Shown here: positions 44,001 through 52,799 of the stretch, one piece after another
How the letters are laid out: the number at the start of each line of letters is the position of its first letter
Position numbering within the stretch: position 1 is the first letter of the stretch
Assembly: GCA_021802825.1 (NCBI GenBank)
Contig: JAJZRG010000014.1
Coordinates: 1 to 64,000 of the forward strand
Reading direction: 5' to 3'
Source of the DNA: Chloroflexota bacterium
GTDB lineage: Bacteria; Chloroflexota; Limnocylindria; Limnocylindrales; CSP1-4
Length of the DNA stretch: 64,000 nucleotides
The notes under the pieces: model-generated
Told to the model about the DNA's origin: nothing
Databases searched by the model: none
Seen by the model: the letters and a program-made list of their open reading frames with translations, nothing else
Translations under genes and position numbers: made by a program

Positions 44001-44956
44001 GCGGTGAGCACCACGCGGGTGCCGTGCGCGTGCGCCGCGTTGATGACGTTCGTCAGCGACGAGCTCGTCCAGCCCGCCCAGCCCGTAGTCAGCGAGCCGT
44101 CGCTGTTGCGCTTGAGCAGGCTGCCGGCACCGTTCGCCCCCACCGAGAAGTACGCGATCGTGGTCAGGACACCATAGTTGAGGCTGGTGGACGCGCCGGG
44201 CAGCTCCCAGTACGGGAGGAAGCCGATGACCTGGCGCCGGAGGCCGGTGGCGGCGGCGGGGGCCACGGTGGCCGCGCTCGGCATGACGACGCTGGCCGTG
44301 ATCGCGGTCGTGTCGGCGGTCGCCACCCCTGCCGTCATCAGCTCGCTGGCGGCTGTGGCGGCTGTGGCGCCTGTCGCGCCCGTGGCCCCGGACGCGCCCT
44401 GTGTCGTCCCGTCGGCCTCCACCGTCCCGCCCGGACGGGCCTGCGGCTCAGGTCCGACCCAGTCGGTGCCCTGCTGCGAGGCGGCCATCGCGCGGCCTGT
44501 CGCGCGCCCAGCCGGCAATGCCGTCGGCACGTGACCGCCCACGTCCCAGATGTCGGTCGAACGCGGCGTGAAGCCCACGGTCACGCGCTCGCCAGGCGTG
44601 AACGGGATGCGGTCGTTCTCGTGCGCGAGCCAGTCGAGGTAGGCCTGTGAAGGATGCTGGGCTACCGAGGCCGCATCGCTCGCTGCCTGCGGAGCGCCTG
44701 AGCCCGGGCCCGAGGCCGCTGTCGCCGCCCTCGCGGCCGTCGCCGTCGCGGGCATCTCGTCCGTTGTCGGGAGGGGATCGGTGAGTGTGCCATCGGTGGG
44801 CGGGATGAGGATCGCCTCGCCGTTGGCCCACGACGCCGCGGGCCGGGCACCGGCCAGACCGGGTCCGGGAAGCAGGGTCGCGCCAAGGGCTGCGACGAGC
44901 AGGGCGCCGGGAAGCGAGCGGCGGAGTCGGCGGGCGGGGGTCGTCGGTCGATTCAC
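41015..44956 (-). CDS. Large exported GH18 glycosidase-like protein with FlgD/Ig-like repeats
   Basis: This 1313-residue protein has a signal peptide (LRRSLPGALLVAALGATLLPGPGLAG), a low-complexity linker, and a GH18 barrel (about 240-590) with RQVIGFLPYWELPGA and the catalytic DxxxxDxE as DGVNLDFEP (D359, D364, E366). FIMGYDYRTAS, LPWYGRAW and GAGMWALGYDGG complete the barrel. After it come a fibronectin-like module, an SH3-like region (YRTGPSTSAARLGSLPAGTIV), three Ig-like modules marked FSPNGDG or ISPNGDR with WDGK/WNGR, and C-terminal beta modules. It should cleave chitin- or peptidoglycan-like glycans at the surface. GTG 44956 (GAGGGA upstream) is preferred over the more distal GTG 45007. 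Confidence 0.88.
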   Translation of the reverse strand: MNRPTTPARRLRRSLPGALLVAALGATLLPGPGLAGARPAASWANGEAILIPPTDGTLTDPLPTTDEMPATATAARAATAASGPGSGAPQAASDAASVAQHPSQAYLDWLAHENDRIPFTPGERVTVGFTPRSTDIWDVGGHVPTALPAGRATGRAMAASQQGTDWVGPEPQARPGGTVEADGTTQGASGATGATGATAATAASELMTAGVATADTTAITASVVMPSAATVAPAAATGLRRQVIGFLPYWELPGASTSLNYGVLTTIAYFSVGANGAGSLLKRNSDGSLTTGWAGWTSSSLTNVINAAHAHGTRVVLTASVFAWSSGGVNTQRTLLSSSTARLNLARQLAAAVRDRGADGVNLDFEPLVSGQEANFVALLRTLRSQLNAIRSGYQITYDTTGYIGNYPLEASVGSAAADAVFIMGYDYRTASSSTSGSIDPLSGPTYDLADTVRQYTARISPSRLILGLPWYGRAWSTTSSSPRAANQSGAKYGYSTTVNYENIPALVSQYGRQWDSVEQSPYIAYRRQNCTSTYGCVTSWRQLWYDDAASISRRYQLVNDYGLRGAGMWALGYDGGYQDMARALSDAFLVDHSAPQAGIRTLPATNPDEGIVVAWSASDISAVRSYDVQASVDGGAWTAWLTGTTATSDVWLGADGHAYAFRVRATDAKGNVGAWNVTATAATAPASLAVGGFGRVTLNGLAYRTGPSTSAARLGSLPAGTIVALTSGPVAAGGYTWYEVTQPIREWAPSSFVERGVWIAARSSTETNVVPFHAPNATVVDAGLTGFGFGPDRVAGTSAAAVAARTFSPNGDGSRDELPVNWTATVALSALSLRILRTDGTLVGSVSVPVLTTGAHAFAWDGKVGGTRVADGMYLLQLVGTAGTTTYRAPSAMPVTSGQIAAFAVTVDTVAPVVSAASASSGLISPNGDRILDTIAYALRASGATSWVLRIAPVTPAGAQPVRTVTGSGGTLSFTWNGRNDAGTVVPDGTYTTTLAACDVAGNCAARTYSARVDTTRASVTATAAPAIFSPNGDGAADTASLRWASSETTSGTASVWRGTTLVRRWTVGASAGGRVTWNGRSSSGSSVTDGRYTFKLDVRDTAGNRTVASTYVTVDRTSGFLRWSRSFYPQDGDWLAPTSIISWKLTRTATTTLALFDTSGNLVRTVWTAKSQAAGTRSWAWNGRLASGTFVPQGAYVARLTVVSPYGTQVLGRTVWASAFPGSLSSSSVRPGQILTVSFATAEPLRNTPRVTFRQPGLSAVTISATKLANGRYVARFTVRAGSAGAASVRIAATDTGGHLNATVYALAIGS

Positions 44957-45301
44957 GGGTTCCCTCGGCGCCGGTCGGGAGACGCGCGCCCGCCTGACCG
45001 CGAGCACGCGGTGAGCGCGGTCCCGGTCACGGGAACCGACGCCCGTCCGGCGTGGACGTTGACCGTAGACACGGGGCGGGCCGGGGGGTATCGCCCGAAG
45101 GTCCCAGCCGGGACCAGTACGGAGCGGAGAGGTGCGGTCAAGTACAGTCCCGGCGTCGCGAGGGGGCGCCCCAGACCGAGCGTGGCGAGCAGCAAGCCAT
45201 GCCTGGTGCAGCGGCAGGTAGAGGCTGCTGCACTGGCCCCGGCCGCCGGGGTCCTTCGCGTAGACCTTGAGCCGCGCCGTCCCGCTGCCGGCAGGCTCGA
45301 C
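44957..45301. other. 345-bp intergenic region, no gene seen
   Basis: It lies between the GH18 gene and rmlD, both leftward. It contains GC-rich short inverted repeats but no convincing coding frame. Only a weak leftward promoter (TTGACC near 45137, TACTGG 16 bases on) could be proposed. I could not match it to a riboswitch class. Confidence 0.5.
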
Positions 45302-46222
45302 TCAGCGCGCGCCGATCTCCCGGCGAAGGGCGGGCAACGCGTCCGCGAACGCCTCGCGCCAGTCGCGCATCGGGATTCCCGAGGGGAGCGGCGTCGGCTC
45401 GAGGACCCCCCACAGGGGCGGCGTCGAGGCGCGCTGCCAGGTCGAGGCCGGGACGTCCACGACCTCGACATCGATCGCCAGCCGGCGCAGCACCTCGCGC
45501 GCCCAGTCGGCCCGCGACGCGCGCCCGCCGTTGACGAGGTGGTGGATCGTCACCGAGCCGGGGGGCGCCGGCGTGTCGGTCCCCACGAGCTCCACGATCG
45601 CCTCGGCGAGGTCGGGCGTGTACGTCGGCGTCCCGACCTCGTCGCCGGTGACCCGGAGCGGCTCGCCCGCCCCCTTCGTCCGCATCGCCGCGGCCGCGAT
45701 CTTGGCCGGAAAGTCGTTGCCGGGCGGCCCGAACAGCCAGGCCGTGCGGACGATCGAGAGCCGGCCGGCAGAGCCCGCGAACGCCTCGGTCGCCAGCCGC
45801 TCGGCCGCCGCCTTGGCCTCGCCGTACGGGTTGATCGGGTGGGGCTCGTCGCCCGGCGCGTAGCCGCGGCCGTCGGTCCGAGCCCCGTCGAACACCTCGT
45901 TGGTCGAGATGATCAGCAGGTCCGTCCCGCGCCCCGCGCACGCCTGCGCGATCTCGCCCACCGCGATCCCGTTGCGCCGCATCGCGAGCTGGGGCTCCCG
46001 CGCGTTGCCGTCCACATCGGTCCAGGCCGCGGTGTGGACCACAACCTCGGGGTGCTCGCGGTCGAGCAGCGCGCCGAACGAGGCAGCGGTCACGGTGTCC
46101 AGCTCGAGCTCCGGCTGGTCCCAGCCGATCGGCGGGCGCATGCCCGCGAACGGCGCCTCCTCCAGCGCCGCGACGAGCGCACGCCCGAGCCGACCGACAA
46201 CCCCCACGACCGCGACCCGCAC
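45302..46222 (-). CDS. rmlD: dTDP-4-dehydrorhamnose reductase
   Basis: This 306-residue short-chain reductase has VAVVGVVGRLGRALVAALE, EHPEVVVHTAAWTDVDGNAREPQLA, LLIISTNEVFDGARTDGRGY, the YxxxK catalytic pair in INPYGEAKAAAERL, and RTAWLFGPPGNDFPAKI, as in RmlD. It makes dTDP-L-rhamnose from the 4-keto sugar with NADPH. The GTG start lies two bases after the rmlB stop. Residues THR/TDV in HTAAWTDVDGN match the family. With rmlB and rmlA it makes an A-B-D operon; rmlC is not in this window. Confidence 0.92.
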   Translation of the reverse strand: MRVAVVGVVGRLGRALVAALEEAPFAGMRPPIGWDQPELELDTVTAASFGALLDREHPEVVVHTAAWTDVDGNAREPQLAMRRNGIAVGEIAQACAGRGTDLLIISTNEVFDGARTDGRGYAPGDEPHPINPYGEAKAAAERLATEAFAGSAGRLSIVRTAWLFGPPGNDFPAKIAAAAMRTKGAGEPLRVTGDEVGTPTYTPDLAEAIVELVGTDTPAPPGSVTIHHLVNGGRASRADWAREVLRRLAIDVEVVDVPASTWQRASTPPLWGVLEPTPLPSGIPMRDWREAFADALPALRREIGAR

Positions 46223-46224
46223 GG

Positions 46225-47343
46225 TCAGGCGGTCCTGTCCACCGCGCGGCCCGCAGCGAGCCGATCGCCGTACTGGCGGGCGTAGTAAGCGTCCCAGTCC
46301 CCCGACTTCGCGCTGGCGATCCAGTCGGGGTTGTCGCGATACCAGGCGACGGTTGCCGGGAGGCCATCGGCGAAGTCAACGCGCGGCCGCCAGCCCAGCG
46401 CCGCCAGCTTCGAGCCGTCCATCGCGTAGCGCCGGTCGTGGCCCGGGCGGTCGGGCACCGTGCGGACCAGCGACCAGTCGCGGCCCGTGGCGGCCAGGAG
46501 CCGGCCGATGACCTCGCGGTTCGGCAGCTCCGTCCCGCCGGCCACGTTGTACGCCTCGCCCGTGACGCCGTGGCGCAGGACGAAGTCGATCCCCGCCGCG
46601 TGGTCCGAGACGTGGAGCCAGTCGCGGATCTGCATGCCGTCGCCGTACATCGGCAGGGGGTGCCCGCCGAGCGCGTTGGTCGTGAACAGCGGGATGAGCT
46701 TCTCGGGGTGCTGGTGCGGGCCATAGGTGTTGGAGCCGCGGGTGACGACCGTGTCGAGGCCGAAGGTGATGGCGTACGCGCTCACGAGCAGCTCGCCGGA
46801 CGCCTTGGCCGCGGCGTACGGGCTGCGCGGCGCGAGGGCGTCGGTCTCCGTGCTGCGGCCCTCGGACACCTCGCCGTAGACCTCGTCGGTGCTGACTTGG
46901 AGGAAGCGCGGGGCGTGCTCGCGCCCGCCACGTCGGGCCCGCTCGGTCTCGCCGCGCACGGCCTCGAGCAGGACGTGGACGCCGATGACGCCCGTCCGCA
47001 GGAACGCCTCGGGGTCGAGGATGCTGCGGTCAACGTGGGTCTCGGCCGCGACGTTGATGATCGCGTCGGCCTCGGCCGCGAGCGGGCCGACGATCGAGGG
47101 GTCGGCGATGTCGCCCTGGACGAACGTGAACCGGGCGGCCTGCCCGGCGTCGGCCTCGACCTCGGCAAGATTGGCGCGGTTGCCCGCGTACGTCAGCTTG
47201 TCGAGGACCGTGACGCGCGTGCCATCCCGTCGGGCGAGCAGCTGCCGCACGAGCTCGGAGCCGATGAACCCGGCGCCCCCGGTGACGAGCAGGTGGGCGC
47301 CGGGGCCGATGGCGGGCGCGCTGTCGGGTCGGAGGTCAGTCAC
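46225..47343 (-). CDS. rmlB: dTDP-glucose 4,6-dehydratase
   Basis: This 372-residue extended SDR enzyme has an NAD motif LLVTGGAGFIGSELVRQLLA, VLDKLTYAGNRANLAEVEAD, INVAAETHVDRSILDPEAFL, FLQVSTDEVYGEVSEG, catalytic SPYAAAKASGELLVSAY, TRGSNTYGPHQHPEKLIP and NVAGGTELPNREV. It removes water from dTDP-glucose to give the 4-keto-6-deoxy sugar. GTG 47343 overlaps the rmlA stop by eight bases, and the short N-terminal tail (VTDLRPDSAPAIG) precedes the Rossmann fold. Confidence 0.96.
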   Translation of the reverse strand: MTDLRPDSAPAIGPGAHLLVTGGAGFIGSELVRQLLARRDGTRVTVLDKLTYAGNRANLAEVEADAGQAARFTFVQGDIADPSIVGPLAAEADAIINVAAETHVDRSILDPEAFLRTGVIGVHVLLEAVRGETERARRGGREHAPRFLQVSTDEVYGEVSEGRSTETDALAPRSPYAAAKASGELLVSAYAITFGLDTVVTRGSNTYGPHQHPEKLIPLFTTNALGGHPLPMYGDGMQIRDWLHVSDHAAGIDFVLRHGVTGEAYNVAGGTELPNREVIGRLLAATGRDWSLVRTVPDRPGHDRRYAMDGSKLAALGWRPRVDFADGLPATVAWYRDNPDWIASAKSGDWDAYYARQYGDRLAAGRAVDRTA

Positions 47344-48106
47344 GCGGGTCTCGCGGCCACTCGACCGGGCGCTCCAGGCGGCCGGCCTTGTCGTCGGCCT
47401 CCGCCAGCTCGGCCGCGCGCAGCAGCGAGGGAACGGTGCCGGCATCGGCCCAATGCCCCTCATAGACCGGGGCGAACAGCCGCTTGCCGGGAATGTAGTG
47501 GTTGAGGACGTCGGTGATCTCGAACTCGCCCCGGCCGGACGGCGCGAGGTGGGCGATCACGTCGAACGCGTCGGGCCGCAGGAAGTAGACGCCAATCGGG
47601 ATGAGGTCGCTCTTCGGCACCTTGGGCTTCTCCTCGAAGCCCAGCACGCGCCCGTCCGCATCCAGCTCCGCGACCCCGAACCGCTCGGGATCGGGGACCC
47701 GGTAGAGCAGCGTGCCAGCGCCCCAGCCGCCGCCCTCGAACTGGCTCGCAAGGGGCTCAAGCGGCTCGCCGCGCAGGATGTTGTCGCCGAGGACGACGCA
47801 GAACGCGTCGTCGCCGATGAAGTCGCGAGCCAGGCCGATGGCGTGGGCGATGCCCAGCGCGCCGCGCTGGTACCGGTAGGTGAGCTCCAGACCGAAGTGC
47901 CGCCCGTCGCCCAGCAGCTCCACGATGTCGCCAACGCTCTTGCCGCCGACGATCACCATGACCTCGCGGATCCCCATGCCCGCCAAGGTCTCCAGCGGGT
48001 AGTAGATCATCGGCCGGTCGTAGATCGGCAGCAGGTGCTTGTTGGTCACGATGGTCAGCGGGAATAGCCGGGTGGCGGTGCCGCCGGCCAGGACGAGGCC
48101 CTTCAT
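47336..48106 (-). CDS. rmlA: Glucose-1-phosphate nucleotidyltransferase (RmlA-like, short form)
   Basis: This 256-residue enzyme has the nucleotide-binding start KGLVLAGGTATRLFPLTIVTNKHLLPIYDRPMIYYPLE, GIAHAIGLARDFIGDDAFCVVLGDNI, FGVAELDADGRVLGFEEKPKVPKS and GEFEITDVLNHYIPGKRLF. It makes a nucleotide-glucose, by context dTDP-glucose for RmlB. It is shorter than the common RmlA (about 290 residues), lacking the C-terminal allosteric helices; short forms occur in Gram-positive-type lineages. ATG 48106 lies seven bases after TACGCT, pointing to a leaderless mRNA that starts the rmlA-B-D operon. Confidence 0.9.
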   Translation of the reverse strand: MKGLVLAGGTATRLFPLTIVTNKHLLPIYDRPMIYYPLETLAGMGIREVMVIVGGKSVGDIVELLGDGRHFGLELTYRYQRGALGIAHAIGLARDFIGDDAFCVVLGDNILRGEPLEPLASQFEGGGWGAGTLLYRVPDPERFGVAELDADGRVLGFEEKPKVPKSDLIPIGVYFLRPDAFDVIAHLAPSGRGEFEITDVLNHYIPGKRLFAPVYEGHWADAGTVPSLLRAAELAEADDKAGRLERPVEWPRDPRD

Positions 48107-48113
48107 CTCGGTG

Positions 48114-48119
48114 AGCGTA
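48114..48119 (-). promoter_or_regulatory. -10 hexamer TACGCT, leaderless start of rmlABD
   Basis: Leftward TACGCT is seven bases before ATG 48106, without a ribosome-binding site. Confidence 0.55.
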
Positions 48120-48237
48120 CCGCAGGCGTCTTGTCGCGCGTCGGGTGGCTCCGCCCCGTGGATGGCCCGCGGGCCCCGCCTGGCAAAGGCGCGTCGAATC
48201 CTGCCTAAGGACCGCAGGAGTGGCCCTCGCCGGGACG

Positions 48238-49197
48238 CTAGGGCTTCGCGCTCTTCGCGGGTGCTGGCGTGGGGGTGTAGCAGGGCACCTCGCCGGCGGG
48301 CACCGGCCCGGCCGTGCCGCACGGGACGGGCTGCTGGTCAGCTGGCGGGAGCCCGCCTGAGTAGTCGGTGATGACCAGCGCCAGCTCGAACGTGTCGAGC
48401 GAAGCCGCGGGCTGGATGAACGCGGTCTGGACCACGTCATTCGCGTCACGCTGGACGTCCACCACGGAGCCCAGGATCAGCCCCTTGGGGTACGGGGAGC
48501 GGATGCCGCCCGCCAGCTCGAGGCCGGCGGTGAACACCTCCTCGTTCAGCCCCACGGTCACCGACGAGTCCACGTTCTTCATCGTCAGCACGCCGCCGGC
48601 CTCGCCGCCAACCTCGCCGGTGGCCCCCGACGCCTGGAGCTGGCCGATGACGGTGGACGACGGGTCGCTGATGAGCGTCACCTTCGCGAAGTTGGGGCCG
48701 ATGTCGCTGATCCTGCCCACCACTGCGCCGCCCTGGACGATCACGACGTCGCCCATCGCAAGGCCGTCGGACGTGCCCTTGCTGAGCGTCACGACGCGGC
48801 TCGTCGGCAGCAGCTCGCGCCCGATGACCTGGACGGCAACCGTCTTGTGGTCGAACCCGCTCTGGAGCTGGAGGAGCGCGGTCAGCTGGTCGTTCTCGGC
48901 CTTGAGCTGCGCCAGGCGCGTGTTGTCGTTGGCCAGCCGCTGGTTGTCCTCGCGCAGGGCGGCGTTGTCGATGCGCAGCTGGTTGATCTCGCCGAGGGAG
49001 CCGAACACGCTCGACGCGTCCGAGGCCACGCCCGCGATGGCGCCCTCAATCGGCCGCAGTGCGAACTGGAACCCCCGCTTGAGCTCCAGCACCGCCGGGT
49101 TGGCCGAGAACGCCATGAGGAGCAGCGTGATCACCAGCAGGATCGTGAACACGATCCCGCGGCGGCGGGCCCGGCGGTTGGAGAGGAGAGTGGTCAT
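48238..49197 (-). CDS. mreC: Rod shape-determining protein MreC
   Basis: This 319-residue protein has a short basic N-terminus, one transmembrane helix (about 14-32, GIVFTILLVITLLLMAFSA), a coiled coil (about 68-105, INQLRIDNAALREDNQRLANDNTRLAQLKAENDQL) and the MreC beta-barrel region (VQVIGRELLPTSRVVTLSKGTSDGLAMGDVVI, VVGRISDIGPNFAKVTLISD, GLILGSVVDV). It links MreB filaments to the cell-wall elongation machinery. A Pro/Ala-rich tail with two Cys (PCGTAG, PCYTPTP) is unusual. It is 45 bases downstream of mreB; mreD does not follow, since rmlA lies next. Confidence 0.95.
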   Translation of the reverse strand: MTTLLSNRRARRRGIVFTILLVITLLLMAFSANPAVLELKRGFQFALRPIEGAIAGVASDASSVFGSLGEINQLRIDNAALREDNQRLANDNTRLAQLKAENDQLTALLQLQSGFDHKTVAVQVIGRELLPTSRVVTLSKGTSDGLAMGDVVIVQGGAVVGRISDIGPNFAKVTLISDPSSTVIGQLQASGATGEVGGEAGGVLTMKNVDSSVTVGLNEEVFTAGLELAGGIRSPYPKGLILGSVVDVQRDANDVVQTAFIQPAASLDTFELALVITDYSGGLPPADQQPVPCGTAGPVPAGEVPCYTPTPAPAKSAKP

Positions 49198-49242
49198 GGC
49201 GTGGCGCTCCAGCGGGCCGCCAGGCGGCCGAGGTCTCCCCGC

Positions 49243-50301
<1,059 letters not shown>

Positions 50302-50616
50302 GCTGTGCGCGGTTCCTTGCTGCGACGTTCGGAGGCGGGCGCCGCTGCGGCGTCCGCGAGTCGCGGGTGTCGTTCGTTCGGGAGCCCGAGCGCGGGTCCG
50401 GCGCGCGGGCGGGGTGCAGTATACCCGTGGCCGGCGCCCGCCCCGCTGTTCGCCCTCAGCCTGACTTGGGCATGCCTGCGAGCGGTCCCCGGCGCGCCCT
50501 GTGGGCGACGAGGCTGCGAACCGCCGGCGTTCCTCATCCTGGTTCAGCCGGGTCGTGGCTGCGAGCGGACGACGGCGGGCAGCGACGCGGGCGGCGGCAC
50601 AGACCGCGGCACACCG
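50302..50616. other. 315-bp region with the mreB promoter
   Basis: It contains the leftward TATACT -10 for mreB (50418-50423) and otherwise GC-rich sequence between mreB and the end of the FAD oxidoreductase gene. No gene is recognised. Confidence 0.5.
50418..50423 (-). promoter_or_regulatory. -10 hexamer TATACT of mreBC
   Basis: Leftward TATACT predicts a start near 50411 and a leader of about 110 bases before mreB. No consensus -35 is visible. Confidence 0.5.
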
Positions 50617-51792
50617 CTACCGCCAGAGGACTTCCTCGCCGTGCTCGCCCACGAGCGGCCGCCCATCGACATGGCGCTGGTAGGCGAACGGCGCGATGTC
50701 GACCGACCTGGCGGCGCCGTCGAGGATCAGCTCCGCCATCCCCAGCCCGACGGCCGGCGCGGTCTTGAACCCGGTGCCCGAGTGACCGCAGTCGAGGTAG
50801 AAGCCCGCCGGCCCCACTGATCCCACCCCGCCGAGGAAGGGGCGCTGGTCCGGCGTCAGCCCGTCCTGTCCGCTGTGCGAGGTCCGGAAGTCGCCGTCGA
50901 TCAGGGCCGGCAGGCGGCGGACCATTCGCTCCGTGGCGCGCAGCTGGAAGTCAGGCCTGGCGTCGCCGGTGTCGCGATCTGGCGAGCCGCCGATCTGGTT
51001 GTCGTCCTCGAGCCCCACGAGCACCATGTCGGAGCCCTCGGGCCGGAAGTACATGCCGTTGGGGTTGTCGATGACGACCGGGATTGGGCGCGGCACCGTC
51101 GCCGGCGCGCCCAGGTAGCCCGTGTCGTGGCGCCACACGCGGATCGGCAAGTCCATGCCCGCCAGCTCGCCAACCCGCTTCGCCCAGGCGCCGGCCGCAT
51201 TGACGATCACCGGCGCGTCGAAGTCGCCCTTCGTGGTGGCGACGCCCGTGACCCGGCCGCCAGCCTGGCGAATCCCCGTGACTTCGGCCCCCTGGACCAG
51301 GCGCGCGCCGCCGGCCTTCGCCGCCGTAATCAGGCTCGACGCCGTCATCGACGGGTCGGCGTACCCGCTGGCGGGCTCGTAGGCGGCAACCTCGTCGCCC
51401 GCGTCCAGGCCGGGCGCGATCCGGCGGATCTCGTCCGCCTCGACGATCGACGCGTCGACGCCCAGCGCCCGGTGTGCCGCTGCGTTCGCCGCCAGCCGCG
51501 CCCGGTTCGCCGTGGGCTCCATCCACAGGAACCCCGTCACCGTGAAACCGCACTCGCCGCCGACGCGCTGGCCCCACTCCCGGAACCACGCCTGCGCCGC
51601 CCAGGCGAGCTTCGCCTCGGCCAGCAGCTCGTAGTGGACGCGCACGAGCCCGGAGGACCGGCCCGTCGCCCCTGCCGCCACCACCGAGCGCTCGAGGACG
51701 ACGGCGCGAGCCCCGCGCGAGGCGAGGTGGAACGCGAGGCTGGACCCCTGGACCCCTGCCCCGATGACGATGACGTCCGCGGTCTCGGCCAT
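50617..51792 (-). CDS. FAD-dependent amino-acid/sarcosine oxidase-like protein
   Basis: This 391-residue DAO-fold flavoenzyme has an FAD-binding DVIVIGAGVQGSSLAFHLASRGARAVVLERS, the GATGRSSGLVRVHYELLAEAKLAW substrate-side motif, GYADPSMTASSLITAAKAGGARLVQGAEVTGI, VIVNAAGAWAKRVGELAGMDLPIRVWRHD and the C-terminal GFYLDCGHSGTGFKTAPAVGLGMAELI. This is the single-chain sarcosine oxidase or SoxB-like subfamily that oxidises N-methyl or alpha-amino compounds; the true substrate is unknown. No folate-handling partner gene is adjacent. ATG 51792 has GGAGGAG nine bases upstream. Confidence 0.88.
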   Translation of the reverse strand: MAETADVIVIGAGVQGSSLAFHLASRGARAVVLERSVVAAGATGRSSGLVRVHYELLAEAKLAWAAQAWFREWGQRVGGECGFTVTGFLWMEPTANRARLAANAAAHRALGVDASIVEADEIRRIAPGLDAGDEVAAYEPASGYADPSMTASSLITAAKAGGARLVQGAEVTGIRQAGGRVTGVATTKGDFDAPVIVNAAGAWAKRVGELAGMDLPIRVWRHDTGYLGAPATVPRPIPVVIDNPNGMYFRPEGSDMVLVGLEDDNQIGGSPDRDTGDARPDFQLRATERMVRRLPALIDGDFRTSHSGQDGLTPDQRPFLGGVGSVGPAGFYLDCGHSGTGFKTAPAVGLGMAELILDGAARSVDIAPFAYQRHVDGRPLVGEHGEEVLWR

Positions 51793-51819
51793 GCGCGCTC
51801 GCTCCTCCTGCTTGGGTCC

Positions 51820-51825
51820 AGTATC
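51820..51825 (-). promoter_or_regulatory. -10-like GATACT of the FAD oxidoreductase gene
   Basis: Leftward GATACT predicts a start near 51813, leaving a 20-base leader that contains the GGAGGAG site. Confidence 0.4.
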
Positions 51826-51892
51826 GCCCGTGTCCCGCGACCGAGCGCCCACGGCACGGCATCCCCGGCGTCTCACGGGCGCGTCCAGAGAC

Positions 51893-52177
51893 GTGATCGA
51901 GCGCCTGGACAGCGCCGAGATCGCCTGCTTCGTGACCGGTTCCAAGGCTATGGCCATCCACGGGCTCGCGTACCGGATGACCAATGACATCGATCTCGTC
52001 ATCCGGCTTGACCCGGGCGGCTACGAGACACGCCTGCGACCTGCACTCGAGCCCGCGTACGACTGCCGGCGGATCGCGGAATCCTGACCCGGGCTCGACC
52101 TCGACTACGTTCGGGCGCAGGCGTCCGGACTCGGCCCATCGGCACTGCTTGCGGGGCTGCTGGGCGATGCCGGCTGA
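51893..52177 (+). pseudogene. Nucleotidyltransferase (AbiEii/DUF6036-like) remnant
   Basis: The first part encodes VIERLDSAEIACFVTGSKAM and AIHGLAYRMTNDIDLVIRLDP, the GSxA...R.T.DIDLV signature of minimal nucleotidyltransferases often found in antitoxin-like pairs. After LEPAYDCRRIAES comes an in-frame TGA (52085-52087), and the same frame goes on with PGLDLDYVRAQASGLGPSAL, LAGLLGDAG, which looks like the family's C-terminus. About 70 central residues are absent. An internal deletion plus a stop therefore indicates a dead gene. It is followed immediately by a second broken gene. Confidence 0.65.
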
Positions 52178-52430
52178 TCCCCTCTTCGCCCGGGAGCTGC
52201 GCGATCGCGAGTTGTCCGAGCGCCGGAGGCCCGCGCCGCGAGCCTGGGCTTCGCGACGTGGACGAACCGTCTCCGCGTCTGGGCCGCGGCCGACCGGGCA
52301 GGGGTGGACGGGGAGCTCGCGGCATTCATCGCCTCGCGCCTCTGGCCGGACCTGCCCGTCGCGTGGCGCGGTCGGTTCGTGGAGGTGGCTCGCGCCCGGA
52401 CCAGAGCATCGGCCGGCGCGACGCCGGTCG
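52168..52430 (+). pseudogene. Frameshifted partner gene of the nucleotidyltransferase
   Basis: ATG 52168 overlaps the end of the previous remnant and encodes MPADPLFARELRDRELSERR. Near 52229 the protein-like sequence jumps to the next frame: RAASLGFATWTNRLRVWAAAD, RAGVDGELAAFIASRLWPDLP, VAWRGRFVEVARARTRAS. Joined, the two parts look like the small helical protein that commonly follows such nucleotidyltransferases. The frameshift and the run-on into repeat DNA indicate decay. I cannot name the family with certainty. Confidence 0.5.
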
Positions 52431-52438
52431 CGGCCACT

Positions 52439-52570
52439 TACGAGGCAGGCTCGTGCAGTAGCGCCAGTCAGGCGGGCGATCCCACCGCCTACGAGCCCAC
52501 CTCGTGCAGCAGCGCCGGACTGGCCCAAGAGGCCCCGCCTACGAGTCCACCTCGTGCTCGGTGCAGCGCC
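52439..52570. repeat. Three imperfect ~50-bp direct repeats with internal hairpin
   Basis: Units start with TACGAG at 52439, 52490 and 52540. Each contains an inverted repeat of the form ACGAG-N4-5-CTCGT followed by GCAGCAGCGCC-like sequence (the third has a CTCG insertion). The period is 50-51 bases. Confidence 0.6.
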
Positions 52571-52769
52571 CCCGCCAGCGACGCGCCGAACACGAAGCCA
52601 CGTCGTCAGCGGAGCAAAGGGGCCCCGATTCAGCGCCCAAGACGCGGCCCGCACGCACTGCGAGGTCGCCGCGCGCGGTGGCCAGCGGCGTTGTACGAAC
52701 CACCTTCGTAACCGGGCCCCAGCGGCGCTGCCGGCAGCGGCGCCGCCAGCAGCGTGGGCGCCCAGCGCG

Positions 52770-52799
52770 GGCGCCCACGTTCCCGGCGCCCACGTTCCC
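52770..52799. repeat. 15-bp tandem duplication
   Basis: GGCGCCCACGTTCCC occurs twice in a row (52770-52784, 52785-52799). Confidence 0.8.

Noticed and set aside
44957..45301. Riboswitch (cyclic di-AMP or di-GMP type) before the GH18 gene
   Set aside because: GC-rich hairpins are present, but the conserved sequence blocks of those classes are not.
52439..52570. CRISPR array
   Set aside because: The three units are imperfect along their full length, with no alternation of identical repeats and unrelated spacers, and no cas genes are near.
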